NCBI GenBank assembly: GCA_009835515.1
Contig: VXXH01000033.1
Coordinates: 969 to 6,894, forward strand
Source: Candidatus Poribacteria bacterium
Lineage (GTDB): Bacteria > Poribacteria > WGA-4E > WGA-3G
Reading direction: 5' to 3'
DNA length: 5,926 nt
Numbering within the stretch: position 1 is the stretch's first letter; each line of letters starts with the position of its first letter. The position numbers and the translations under genes are program-made. The notes under the pieces were generated by a model, which saw only the letters and a list, made by a program, of their open reading frames with translations, did no database searches and was not told the DNA's origin. Shown in pieces: positions 1 through 5,124 of the stretch.

Positions 1-393
1 ATGCTGGAAAAACCTTAGCATCGACAGATGATCCGTTATCTCTGCGGTATCCAAGAAAGACACTAAAGCTTCAGTTGGCGTGCTTCCACGTTTTTGGAAA
101 TTGTGCACCATCCCTTCACGAATATCCTCGACGAGGCTTCTATAAAAATCGGATGGTTCTACATCTACGTACGCTTCAAAGTTAAGTTCGATAGGGAAAT
201 AAGTTGGATCCTCGGCGACAAGCATATCAAGTGCGAATTGGAAGAATGTAGTTTTGCCGGTTTGGCGTGGTGCAAATATTACAAGGTATTTTCCCTGTTT
301 GATCCGATCAATAAAGTCGGTGAGTTCAGTGGTCCGACTAACAACATAGTTTTTTTCTGACGACACAGGACCTTCGGTTCCAAATGTTTTCAT
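1..393 (-). CDS. AAA-like P-loop ATPase, N-terminal part (cut by the left window edge)
   Basis: This reading frame is open from an ATG at 393 down to base 1, giving 131 residues with no stop, so the gene continues beyond the window. Residues 1-20 (MKTFGTEGPV...NYVVSR) and the segment GKYLVIFAPRQTGKTT (34-49) are what is expected of bacterial AAA-like ATPases of the PF14516 (AAA_35) type. The Walker A is APRQTGKT at 41-48, with K47 for the ATP phosphates; the usual first Gly is Ala, as is common in this group. Walker B and any C-terminal domain lie outside the window. An in-frame ATG at 405 also exists, but GAGGA at 403-399, five bases before the 393 ATG, favours the later start. The gene begins 46 bases after the aspartic protease gene ends. 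Its role is unknown; relatives are often multicopy and have been linked to defence or mobile DNA, which is inference here. Confidence 0.82.
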   Translation of the reverse strand, partial: MKTFGTEGPVSSEKNYVVSRTTELTDFIDRIKQGKYLVIFAPRQTGKTTFFQFALDMLVAEDPTYFPIELNFEAYVDVEPSDFYRSLVEDIREGMVHNFQKRGSTPTEALVSFLDTAEITDHLSMLRFFQH

Positions 394-398
394 TATTT

Positions 399-403
399 TC
401 CTC
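399..403 (-). promoter_or_regulatory. Ribosome binding site choosing the ATPase start
   Basis: On the minus strand GAGGA ends five bases before the ATG at 393. The in-frame ATG at 405 has no comparable purine-rich sequence upstream and overlaps this site, so 393 is the better start. Confidence 0.5.
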
Positions 404-415
404 ATCGGTGAGGGT

Positions 416-424
416 AATATAGCA
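416..424 (-). promoter_or_regulatory. Possible extended -10 promoter for the ATPase gene
   Basis: On the minus strand the sequence TGCTATATT fits an extended -10 element (TGn followed by a hexamer matching TATAAT at five of six places). No good -35 box is visible at the usual distance. Transcription would begin near 409, leaving a leader of about 16 bases that contains the GAGGA ribosome binding site. It lies in the 46-base gap after the protease gene. AT-rich gaps produce such matches by chance, so confidence is low. Confidence 0.33.
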
Positions 425-439
425 TTAAGTGTGCTAAAT

Positions 440-805
440 TCACGTAAGTCCCGTTGCCTTTTCCAAGACAACAGTTCGTCTGACAAAGTCGATTTGCAGG
501 CGATATTCTTGTAGCAAACGAGTCCCTATAAGAATATCACCGCCGACCACAAAAGTTGCTCTCGCCTGAATGATCTGACTATCAAACGGGAAATCTACCA
601 AATAAACATCTTCTTCAATTGTTTGTCCGCCAGCTAATGAAGAAGTCACTCTTCCTACATATTGGGGATCTAAAACATTTCTTAAGACTTCAGGCAATTC
701 CAGATCGCCATTGAAACCTGTGTCAATAGTTGCTGACCACTCTTGCCCCGCGATTCGGAGAATAATTGTCGGTACGCCTATATCGGATACGGTACCGTAG
801 ATCAT
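440..805 (-). CDS. Retropepsin-like clan AA aspartic protease (DTGF type)
   Basis: The 121-residue protein has the active-site motif DTGFNG at residues 28-33, preceded by the hydrophobic-Ala-Thr-Ile stretch typical of aspartic proteases. It also has the second hydrophobic-hydrophobic-Gly element, ILIGTRLL, at 91-98. This matches the single-lobe clan AA family with DTGF (TIGR03698, AF_0612 type). Such proteins act as dimers, with one catalytic Asp (D28) from each chain; a glycine-rich loop near SLAGGQ (56-61) could be the flap. There is no signal peptide or membrane segment, so it is probably cytoplasmic. The ATG at 805 overlaps the TGA of the upstream small gene as ATGA, and GGAAGGGTGG lies shortly before it, which points to translational coupling. 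The substrate is unknown; the cotranscribed 83-residue protein is a candidate partner or target (inference). Confidence 0.88.
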   Translation of the reverse strand: MIYGTVSDIGVPTIILRIAGQEWSATIDTGFNGDLELPEVLRNVLDPQYVGRVTSSLAGGQTIEEDVYLVDFPFDSQIIQARATFVVGGDILIGTRLLQEYRLQIDFVRRTVVLEKATGLT

Positions 806-1053
806 TGATGTCCACCCTTCCGAAAATAGGTTTTGAAACCGACACGTTCAAAGAAGAGTGGAGAAGTCAACCCCTCAGTACGTCGGTGTTCGACAATCTC
901 TGAAATGGAGTCGCCGAACCAAATTCTACCGCTCTTCGGATCAATACCGGCTGTCTGTCCAATTCGTTCGGTAATATCGTGCTGTTTCTGGTATTCTGCC
1001 CAAATCTGCTTGCATTTATGTGAGTCGGCTTTTGTCCAGTTTGGATGTTTCAT
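802..1053 (-). CDS. Small protein of 83 residues paired with the aspartic protease (DUF5678-like C-terminal half)
   Basis: I do not recognise this as a named protein. The N-terminal half (residues 5-40, WTKAD...IWAEYQKQHD) is charged and probably helical, and ends in the turn GIDPKSG at 37-42. The C-terminal half (41-80) reads as a short alpha/beta unit, with IWFGDSISEIVEHRR followed by LFFERVG. That pattern resembles the short DUF5678 domain, in which a strand, a helix and a strand ending in R-V are seen; the link is tentative. The start at 1053 is firm because AAGGAGGA ends seven bases before it. The gene is first in a two-gene unit and shares ATGA with the protease gene. A probable promoter and a perfect palindrome lie directly upstream, so the pair seems to be separately controlled. 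Possible roles are partner, chaperone-like inhibitor or substrate of the protease; none can be shown from the sequence. Confidence 0.82.
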   Translation of the reverse strand: MKHPNWTKADSHKCKQIWAEYQKQHDITERIGQTAGIDPKSGRIWFGDSISEIVEHRRTEGLTSPLFFERVGFKTYFRKGGHQ

Positions 1054-1060
1054 TGCTGAT

Positions 1061-1068
1061 TCCTCCTT
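1061..1068 (-). promoter_or_regulatory. Strong ribosome binding site of the 83-residue protein gene
   Basis: On the minus strand AAGGAGGA, a full match to the anti-Shine-Dalgarno core, ends seven bases before the ATG at 1053. It fixes the start and suggests efficient translation of the small protein/protease unit. Confidence 0.75.
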
Positions 1069-1077
1069 TTATTTTAC

Positions 1078-1107
1078 AAGATACCATGACAATTTGACTT
1101 AAGTCAA
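1078..1107 (-). promoter_or_regulatory. Probable sigma-70 type promoter of the small protein/protease unit
   Basis: On the minus strand TTGACT (1107-1102, five of six matches to TTGACA) is followed, after an 18-base spacer, by TATCTT (1083-1078, four of six matches). A TGG directly before the -10 makes it an extended -10. Transcription would begin near 1071, giving a very short leader with the AAGGAGGA site. The -35 box lies wholly inside the 22-base palindrome. Position, spacing and the following ribosome binding site support it; no experiment is implied. Confidence 0.45.
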
Positions 1108-1111
1108 ATTG
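1090..1111. promoter_or_regulatory. Perfect 22-base palindrome, possible operator
   Basis: The half-site CAATTTGACTT is followed immediately by its exact reverse complement, with no spacer and no mismatch over 22 bases; the next flanking pair (1089/1112) does not match. It sits in the 71-base gap between the stop of the Rad50-like gene and the start of the 83-residue protein gene, and contains the -35 box of the probable promoter there. A symmetric site at this place suits a dimeric repressor. As RNA it could also fold into a stem with a UUAA loop, but no U-run follows, so a terminator role is less likely. Confidence 0.6.
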
Positions 1112-1124
1112 ATTCAGGAAACCG

Positions 1125-2999
1125 TTATGCTTCTCTGCTCATCTCAATGAGATGCGCGCCTTCAAGACCTGCGCGCACATCTTCGTCATAACTCGTTACA
1201 ACGACTTGGTGTTCTTCGGCAAGTTGACAGATAAAATCTACCATCAATGTCTTCCTTTCGCCATCCAAATGGAGGGTAGGGTCATCAAATACGAAGAAAC
1301 CGGGGTTGCCCAAAACCTTGGCGAGGGCGACTTTGAAACAGAGATATAAGAACATCTTCTCACTACCACTGAGCAACATCAGACTCCGATCCGTGCCATC
1401 TATGTTCAGCGAAGGAAGGAGGTGCTCGCGCTGCAAGTCAACGCGCGTTTGCCCTCCGCTTCCGCGAGAACCTGAAAAAAGTTGCATCTTGTCGAGCCAG
1501 TGATGTAATTCGTCTTCAGCAGGTTTGAGGATTTGCCGTTGGAGTGCCTCAATGGTCTTGTCAATCCCGGTGCAGGCGAGTTCTATGCTCAGGAGGGTTT
1601 TCTCAACTTTCGCTGCGTCTCTGTTGACGCGTTGGAGTGCGCCGAGTCTATCTAAACGGACGGCTTCCTCCTGCTTGAGTTTGCCGAGCCGTTCACGCTC
1701 GCTATCAATTTGTGCCTTCAATTGCGGTTTGTCAAGTGCTGTGAGCGTATCCGAAGGAGGCCGGTCGCCCTGTTGGACTCCTCTCTCATTCAACCGCAAT
1801 GTAAGGGCATCAAGTTCAGTTTGAATCTTATCAATGTCCTCCGCGCGTTGTTGAAATTGCATTGAAAGTGCCTGCAAAGTCTGGAGGCGTTGTTCAAGGT
1901 CGCGCCGACTCTTTAACTCCTGGGTTTCAGTTTCTAATGATTGTTTGTGTGCTTCCAATTCGGCACTACGTTGTGATTTCTCTGCCGCTTTCTCATCAAT
2001 AATCCGTTGCACCACATCTCGTTCAACCTGCTGATAACAGGTCGGACAGTGCTGTTCGTCGCTCTCAATGAGTGTTCGGAGCGTGTTGCACACGTTTGCC
2101 AACGCTGCGATCTCGGATTCAAGGCGACCCGTCTGTTGCATCAGTTCATCCCGTTTCGCTTCCAATCCGGAGGCTTCTTGAATCGCAGTTTCGATTGCAG
2201 TCATCATCTCTCGGAGATGTGCGATATCGTTAAAACCACTCAAGGCTTCATCTTGCTGATGCTTGAGGGTCGTCAACTGTTTCTGTAAACGGATCTGATG
2301 CTGCACCCATTCCGCGATGAGTGCCGAATCGCCTGTCTCAGCACCATAAGCGGCTTCCAAATCTTTCAACTTTGCTTCAATCTTTGCGACCTCAGCCTCA
2401 TTCACATTCTGTGCATTGAACCGGAGACTATTCTGATGTGCGCGAATTCTGCCCTGTTCACGTTTAGCAATGCGCCGCGTGTCAATGAACCGCTGTCGGA
2501 CCTCTATTAACCTATCGATACCGAGCAGGGTATGGAGAATATCGCGTCGCGTGGCGGATTGACGGGCAAGAAATTCAAAAATCTCACCTTCCCGGAGGAA
2601 TGTCGTGAGCGCGAGTTGCTCGTGCATAATCCCAAATCGCTCCTGTAACATCGCTTCCGTTGGTCTGATACGCTTATCATCGAAAAGTACCTGCCATGCT
2701 CCATTCTTTTCAGAACGCAGCAGCGTACGTCTCCCCGTTGCGCGGTAAAGCTGATAGCGTTCACTATTTGCGATGAATTGGAGTCCTGCTGTACCGCTAT
2801 AGGCTTTAGCGTTCTTTATAGCTGAGGCATCAACGCGCGGCACAATCGGTTTCCCAGTCAGTGTAAAGAAAATAGCGTTGACGAGCGTGCTTTTTCCACT
2901 GAAATTGGGACCAAAGATGAGGTTGATGCCATCATGAAGATCAAAATCCTGCTCTTGGAAGCAACCGAAAGTCTTAAGGCGTATCCGCTCTAACAACAT
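1125..2999 (-). CDS. Compact Rad50/SbcC-like ATPase with zinc hook
   Basis: The 624-residue protein has the layout of the SMC/Rad50/SbcC family. An N-terminal lobe carries the Walker A GPNFSGKST (30-38). A first coiled coil runs over about 175-305, with the zinc-hook motif CPTC at 318-321, and a second coil over about 325-490. The C-terminal lobe carries the signature LLSGSEK (542-548) and Walker B FFVFDDPTLHLD (568-579). Family members use ATP to clamp DNA ends, dimerise through the Cys hook and normally work with the Mre11/SbcD nuclease, which is absent nearby. It is shorter than usual Rad50 or SbcC (about 850-1300 residues) because the coils are short. Unusual positions are Glu in the Q-loop (E137), Asp after the Walker B Asp (D573) and Tyr at the usual switch His (Y604). 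The ATG at 2999 is preferred over the in-frame ATG at 3020, which has no ribosome binding site. It is coupled to the 68-residue gene. Confidence 0.87.
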   Translation of the reverse strand: MLLERIRLKTFGCFQEQDFDLHDGINLIFGPNFSGKSTLVNAIFFTLTGKPIVPRVDASAIKNAKAYSGTAGLQFIANSERYQLYRATGRRTLLRSEKNGAWQVLFDDKRIRPTEAMLQERFGIMHEQLALTTFLREGEIFEFLARQSATRRDILHTLLGIDRLIEVRQRFIDTRRIAKREQGRIRAHQNSLRFNAQNVNEAEVAKIEAKLKDLEAAYGAETGDSALIAEWVQHQIRLQKQLTTLKHQQDEALSGFNDIAHLREMMTAIETAIQEASGLEAKRDELMQQTGRLESEIAALANVCNTLRTLIESDEQHCPTCYQQVERDVVQRIIDEKAAEKSQRSAELEAHKQSLETETQELKSRRDLEQRLQTLQALSMQFQQRAEDIDKIQTELDALTLRLNERGVQQGDRPPSDTLTALDKPQLKAQIDSERERLGKLKQEEAVRLDRLGALQRVNRDAAKVEKTLLSIELACTGIDKTIEALQRQILKPAEDELHHWLDKMQLFSGSRGSGGQTRVDLQREHLLPSLNIDGTDRSLMLLSGSEKMFLYLCFKVALAKVLGNPGFFVFDDPTLHLDGERKTLMVDFICQLAEEHQVVVTSYDEDVRAGLEGAHLIEMSREA

Positions 3000-3000
3000 A

Positions 3001-3207
3001 TTAGTTGTCCCTTTTCTCATGGATAAGATCGTACAGCATTTGGGCTCTGACCTTTTCGCGTCCGTTTTTTAGCGTGAATTCAAACGCGTTCACAATCGCT
3101 TCAAGTTCAGCGGGACCTAAAGCCTGATACTTCTCCTCGCGCCGAAGAAGAGCCTCAATTTCTTTCCTGTAGATATTCAGTGTTTCATTTTCAAGGGAGA
3201 TGTCCAT
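3001..3207 (-). CDS. Small helical protein of 68 residues, coupled to the Rad50-like ATPase
   Basis: I do not recognise this protein. It is highly charged, with about 14 acidic and 11 basic residues, has no Cys, Trp or signal peptide, and reads as two helices (about 4-28 and 33-66) joined at LGPAE, like a small helical hairpin. The start at 3207 is supported by GGAG eight bases upstream. Its TAA is followed by a single base and then the ATG of the Rad50-like gene, whose AGGGA ribosome binding site lies inside this gene. That spacing implies translational coupling and suggests a shared task, for example a small partner binding the coiled coil or ATPase head (inference). It begins 59 bases after the aminotransferase gene ends, with no clear terminator between. 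Being small, it could be a chance frame, but the tight fit to its neighbour argues that it is real. Confidence 0.75.
   Translation of the reverse strand: MDISLENETLNIYRKEIEALLRREEKYQALGPAELEAIVNAFEFTLKNGREKVRAQMLYDLIHEKRDN
3008..3015 (-). promoter_or_regulatory. Ribosome binding site choosing the Rad50-like start
   Basis: On the minus strand AAAAGGGA, inside the last codons of the 68-residue gene, ends eight bases before the ATG at 2999. The alternative in-frame ATG at 3020 has no purine-rich site before it, and using it would overlap the upstream gene by 20 bases. Confidence 0.55.
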
Positions 3208-3266
3208 ATCGGTGTCTCCAATAAGGATAAAAATTGTGAACCGGACACGGCGCGTGCCTACTACCT

Positions 3267-4466
3267 TTAAATTTTGGATTTGATCTGCAGCAAGCGTTCG
3301 GCAGCTTCGGCGAGGATGTCATCTGCCATGCTGAACATAAATCTGAACTTTGTCCTGCCGAGATGTGAACGGCTGTAGAAACTGGAGCCAGGGACACCGC
3401 CTACACCAATTTCCTCCACCAACCAGTGTGCGAAGGTTGTATCATCGGAGAACCCAAAATCGGTGATGTCTGTCATAATGTAATACGCGCCCTCCGGTTG
3501 ATGGCAGAGGAATCCGGCTGCTGTGAGGTCATTCACGAGACGTTTGCGATTCTTATCATATTTCGCTACCAAATCTTTATGGTAACTTGGTGGTAAATTG
3601 AGGGCAACAACGCCAGCACGCTGCAGCGGATGCGGCGCGCCAACCGTGAGGAAGTCGTGCATTTTGCGGATCGCATTGGTTAAAACCTCTGGAGCGATGA
3701 CATAACCCAACCGCCATCCTGTCATAGAGTACGCCTTGCTCAACCCCGACACGGTAATCGTCCGATCCCGCATTTGTGGCAGAGCACCGATGCTGATATG
3801 GGGCTTTTCATCGTAGATCATGTGCTCGTAGATTTCATCTGTAATCGCGAGACAGTCATATTCACAGCAGAGATCCGCAATTTCTTGCAGCTCGTCAAGC
3901 GTAAACACCTTACCGAGGGGGTTGTTTGGGGTGTTTATGACAATCGCCTTTGTGTTGACAGAGAACGCACTACGGAGTTCGGCAGGATCGTAAGTAAAGT
4001 GGATACTCCCGTCAGATGTGGGTGTCTCTCGCAATGCGACATAAACAGGCTTTGCACCAGAGATAATCGTATCCGGTCCGTAGTTTTCATAAAAGGGTTC
4101 AAAGATGATAATCTCGTCACCGCTGTTGATAATTGCGAGAAGCGAAGAAAGCATGCCTTCAGTTGAGCCGCAGGTGACGGTGACGTTTTTATTCGGATCT
4201 GTCGGGATGTCGTTAAACGTCGTCATCTTCTGCGCGATTGCTTCTCGAAACGACGGGGCACCCCATGTAATGCTATATTGATTATACCCTTCTTGGATCG
4301 CTTCAATCGCAGCGGCTTTGACTTCGGGCGGTGGTTGGTACGCTGGCGTGCCTTGGGAGAGGTTAATCGCATTGTAGCGCAGACACAGCTGCGTCATACC
4401 ACGGATGACGGATTCACTGAAACGGGTGGATTTGTCTGAGAGTTTAGATTGGAGAGAAATTTTCAA
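3267..4466 (-). CDS. Fold-type I PLP-dependent aminotransferase (class I/II; kynurenine/methionine/aspartate group)
   Basis: The 399-residue protein is a full-length cytoplasmic aminotransferase. It would move the amino group of an amino acid to a 2-oxo acid with pyridoxal phosphate. Visible family marks are INLSQGTPAYQPP (34-46), phosphate-loop residues GSTEG (100-104), NTPNNPLG (178-185) with N182, DEIYEHM (210-216) with D210 and Y213, the Schiff-base lysine K244 in SGLSKAYSMTGWRLGY, R252 for the phosphate, and R375 in KFRFMF for the substrate carboxylate. The N-terminus and the QG(F/T)P region resemble kynurenine/methionine aminotransferases more than strict aspartate enzymes, so the substrate cannot be named. 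The start is TTG at 4466, because the frame closes at 4490 upstream and no ATG lies between; GAGGG is only two bases before it, which is tight. The next in-frame ATG would remove 23 residues that look family-like. The gene follows the methyltransferase by 40 bases. Confidence 0.93.
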   Translation of the reverse strand: MKISLQSKLSDKSTRFSESVIRGMTQLCLRYNAINLSQGTPAYQPPPEVKAAAIEAIQEGYNQYSITWGAPSFREAIAQKMTTFNDIPTDPNKNVTVTCGSTEGMLSSLLAIINSGDEIIIFEPFYENYGPDTIISGAKPVYVALRETPTSDGSIHFTYDPAELRSAFSVNTKAIVINTPNNPLGKVFTLDELQEIADLCCEYDCLAITDEIYEHMIYDEKPHISIGALPQMRDRTITVSGLSKAYSMTGWRLGYVIAPEVLTNAIRKMHDFLTVGAPHPLQRAGVVALNLPPSYHKDLVAKYDKNRKRLVNDLTAAGFLCHQPEGAYYIMTDITDFGFSDDTTFAHWLVEEIGVGGVPGSSFYSRSHLGRTKFRFMFSMADDILAEAAERLLQIKSKI

Positions 4467-4476
4467 TGCCCTCTTT

Positions 4477-4492
4477 ATGTCAAGATGTCAAG
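4477..4492. repeat. Tandem 8-base direct repeat (ATGTCAAG twice)
   Basis: Two adjoining exact copies of ATGTCAAG (4477-4484 and 4485-4492) lie in the 40-base gap between the methyltransferase and aminotransferase genes. On the minus strand each reads CTTGACAT. The second copy supplies the TGA at 4490-4488 that closes the aminotransferase frame upstream. It could be a chance duplication or a replication-slippage product; no function is claimed. Confidence 0.7.
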
Positions 4493-4506
4493 GTATAAAT
4501 AATACG

Positions 4507-5058
4507 TTAATCTCCGGTTTTATAACTCAAAATGATACCGTCGTCTAACGGAATATCAACAGAATGTAGTTGTGGCGTGTTAAAGACGAATTCGACATAA
4601 TCCGGCATTTCGTCGCGCATCGTAACGGTGTCATCGGCGACAATTAAACCCCCCGAACGGATGTTCGGCAACACCAATTCCAGATAGCGTTGGTATTCGC
4701 CCTTCTCCGCGTCAAGGAACACCAGATCAAAGGTTGCGTTGCATTCCCGGATTTCGTCGAGTGCGTTTCCGACGCGTATCTCAACGATGCTGTCCAATCC
4801 GACTTCCTGAAGGTGTGCCTTTGCTTCAGCAGCACGTGCCGGATCAAACTCCAACGTGATGAGCCTGCCGCCTGTTTCTTTCAAGGCTGCAGCGAGCCAG
4901 ATTGCAGAATAACCGTTACTTGTCCCGACTTCAAGGACGTTTTGTGCCTGAATTGATTGGATAAGAATAGAGAGAAATTGCCCGTTTCCCGGTGCGATAT
5001 TGGTATACTGTTTTGCCGTCTTTTCAAGCCGTTTTAAAACGGGTTCGTATTGTTCCAT
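4507..5058 (-). CDS. SAM-dependent O-methyltransferase, family 3 type (COG4122-like)
   Basis: The 183-residue protein has a Rossmann-like methyltransferase core. Motif I, VLEVGTSNGYSA, is at 41-52. The acidic ribose-binding residue is E70 in LITLEFDP. VFLDAEKGEYQRYL follows at 113-126, and SGGLIVADDTV at 135-145. These match the cation-dependent caffeoyl-CoA/catechol O-methyltransferase family (PF01596), which transfers a methyl group from S-adenosylmethionine to a hydroxyl. The usual metal ligands would be D116, D142 and the next residue, normally Asn but here Asp (D143). It is somewhat shorter than the usual 210-220 residues because the N-terminal helices are reduced. A stop lies three codons before the ATG at 5058, so no upstream extension is possible, and no clear ribosome binding site is seen. 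The substrate is unknown. It may share a transcript with the aminotransferase gene. Confidence 0.88.
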   Translation of the reverse strand: MEQYEPVLKRLEKTAKQYTNIAPGNGQFLSILIQSIQAQNVLEVGTSNGYSAIWLAAALKETGGRLITLEFDPARAAEAKAHLQEVGLDSIVEIRVGNALDEIRECNATFDLVFLDAEKGEYQRYLELVLPNIRSGGLIVADDTVTMRDEMPDYVEFVFNTPQLHSVDIPLDDGIILSYKTGD

Positions 5059-5086
5059 AGTGTTTCAGGGCTTAACGATAAGGAGA

Positions 5087-5109
5087 GAGGCGACAAAGAT
5101 TGCCGCCTC
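5087..5109 (-). terminator. Hairpin after the LamG gene, possible intrinsic terminator
   Basis: On the minus strand GAGGCGGCAA and TTGTCGCCTC form a ten-pair stem, including one G-U pair, closed by a three-base TCT loop. It begins about 15 bases after the TAG/TAA region that ends the LamG gene at 5125 and lies within the 66-base gap before the methyltransferase gene. The stem is strong, but the following TCTCCTTATC has only scattered Ts, so termination may be partial. Confidence 0.5.
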
Positions 5110-5124
5110 ATTTGCGGTATTCAG

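Noticed and set aside
94..360. Plus-strand open frame of 88 residues
   Set aside because: It lies opposite the minus-strand ATPase frame, which has a clear Walker A and family-like N-terminus. The plus-strand translation shows no recognisable motif.
833..1102. Plus-strand open frame of 89 residues across the small-protein gene
   Set aside because: It is a shadow of the 83-residue gene, which has a perfect ribosome binding site and an overlap with the protease gene. The plus frame has neither.
1090..1111. The 22-base palindrome as an intrinsic terminator of the Rad50-like gene
   Set aside because: The stem is AT-rich and no T-run follows on the minus strand, while a promoter-like -35/-10 pair overlaps it. 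An operator role fits better, though a weak terminator role is not excluded.
1125..3020. Longer form of the Rad50-like protein starting at the ATG at 3020
   Set aside because: There is no ribosome binding site before 3020. AGGGA precedes 2999 at the right distance, and the conserved family start (MLLERIRLKTFGCF) begins at 2999.
3208..3266. Possible bulged hairpin (GGCAC..GTGTCC) after the aminotransferase gene
   Set aside because: The stem is only five pairs with a bulge, and the T-run comes about eight bases later. It is too weak to call a terminator, and no clear promoter is seen in this gap either.
4478..4491. The two TTGACA copies as -35 boxes of a promoter for the aminotransferase gene
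   Set aside because: No -10-like hexamer is found 16-18 bases downstream of either copy on the minus strand, and that position would lie at or beyond the start codon.
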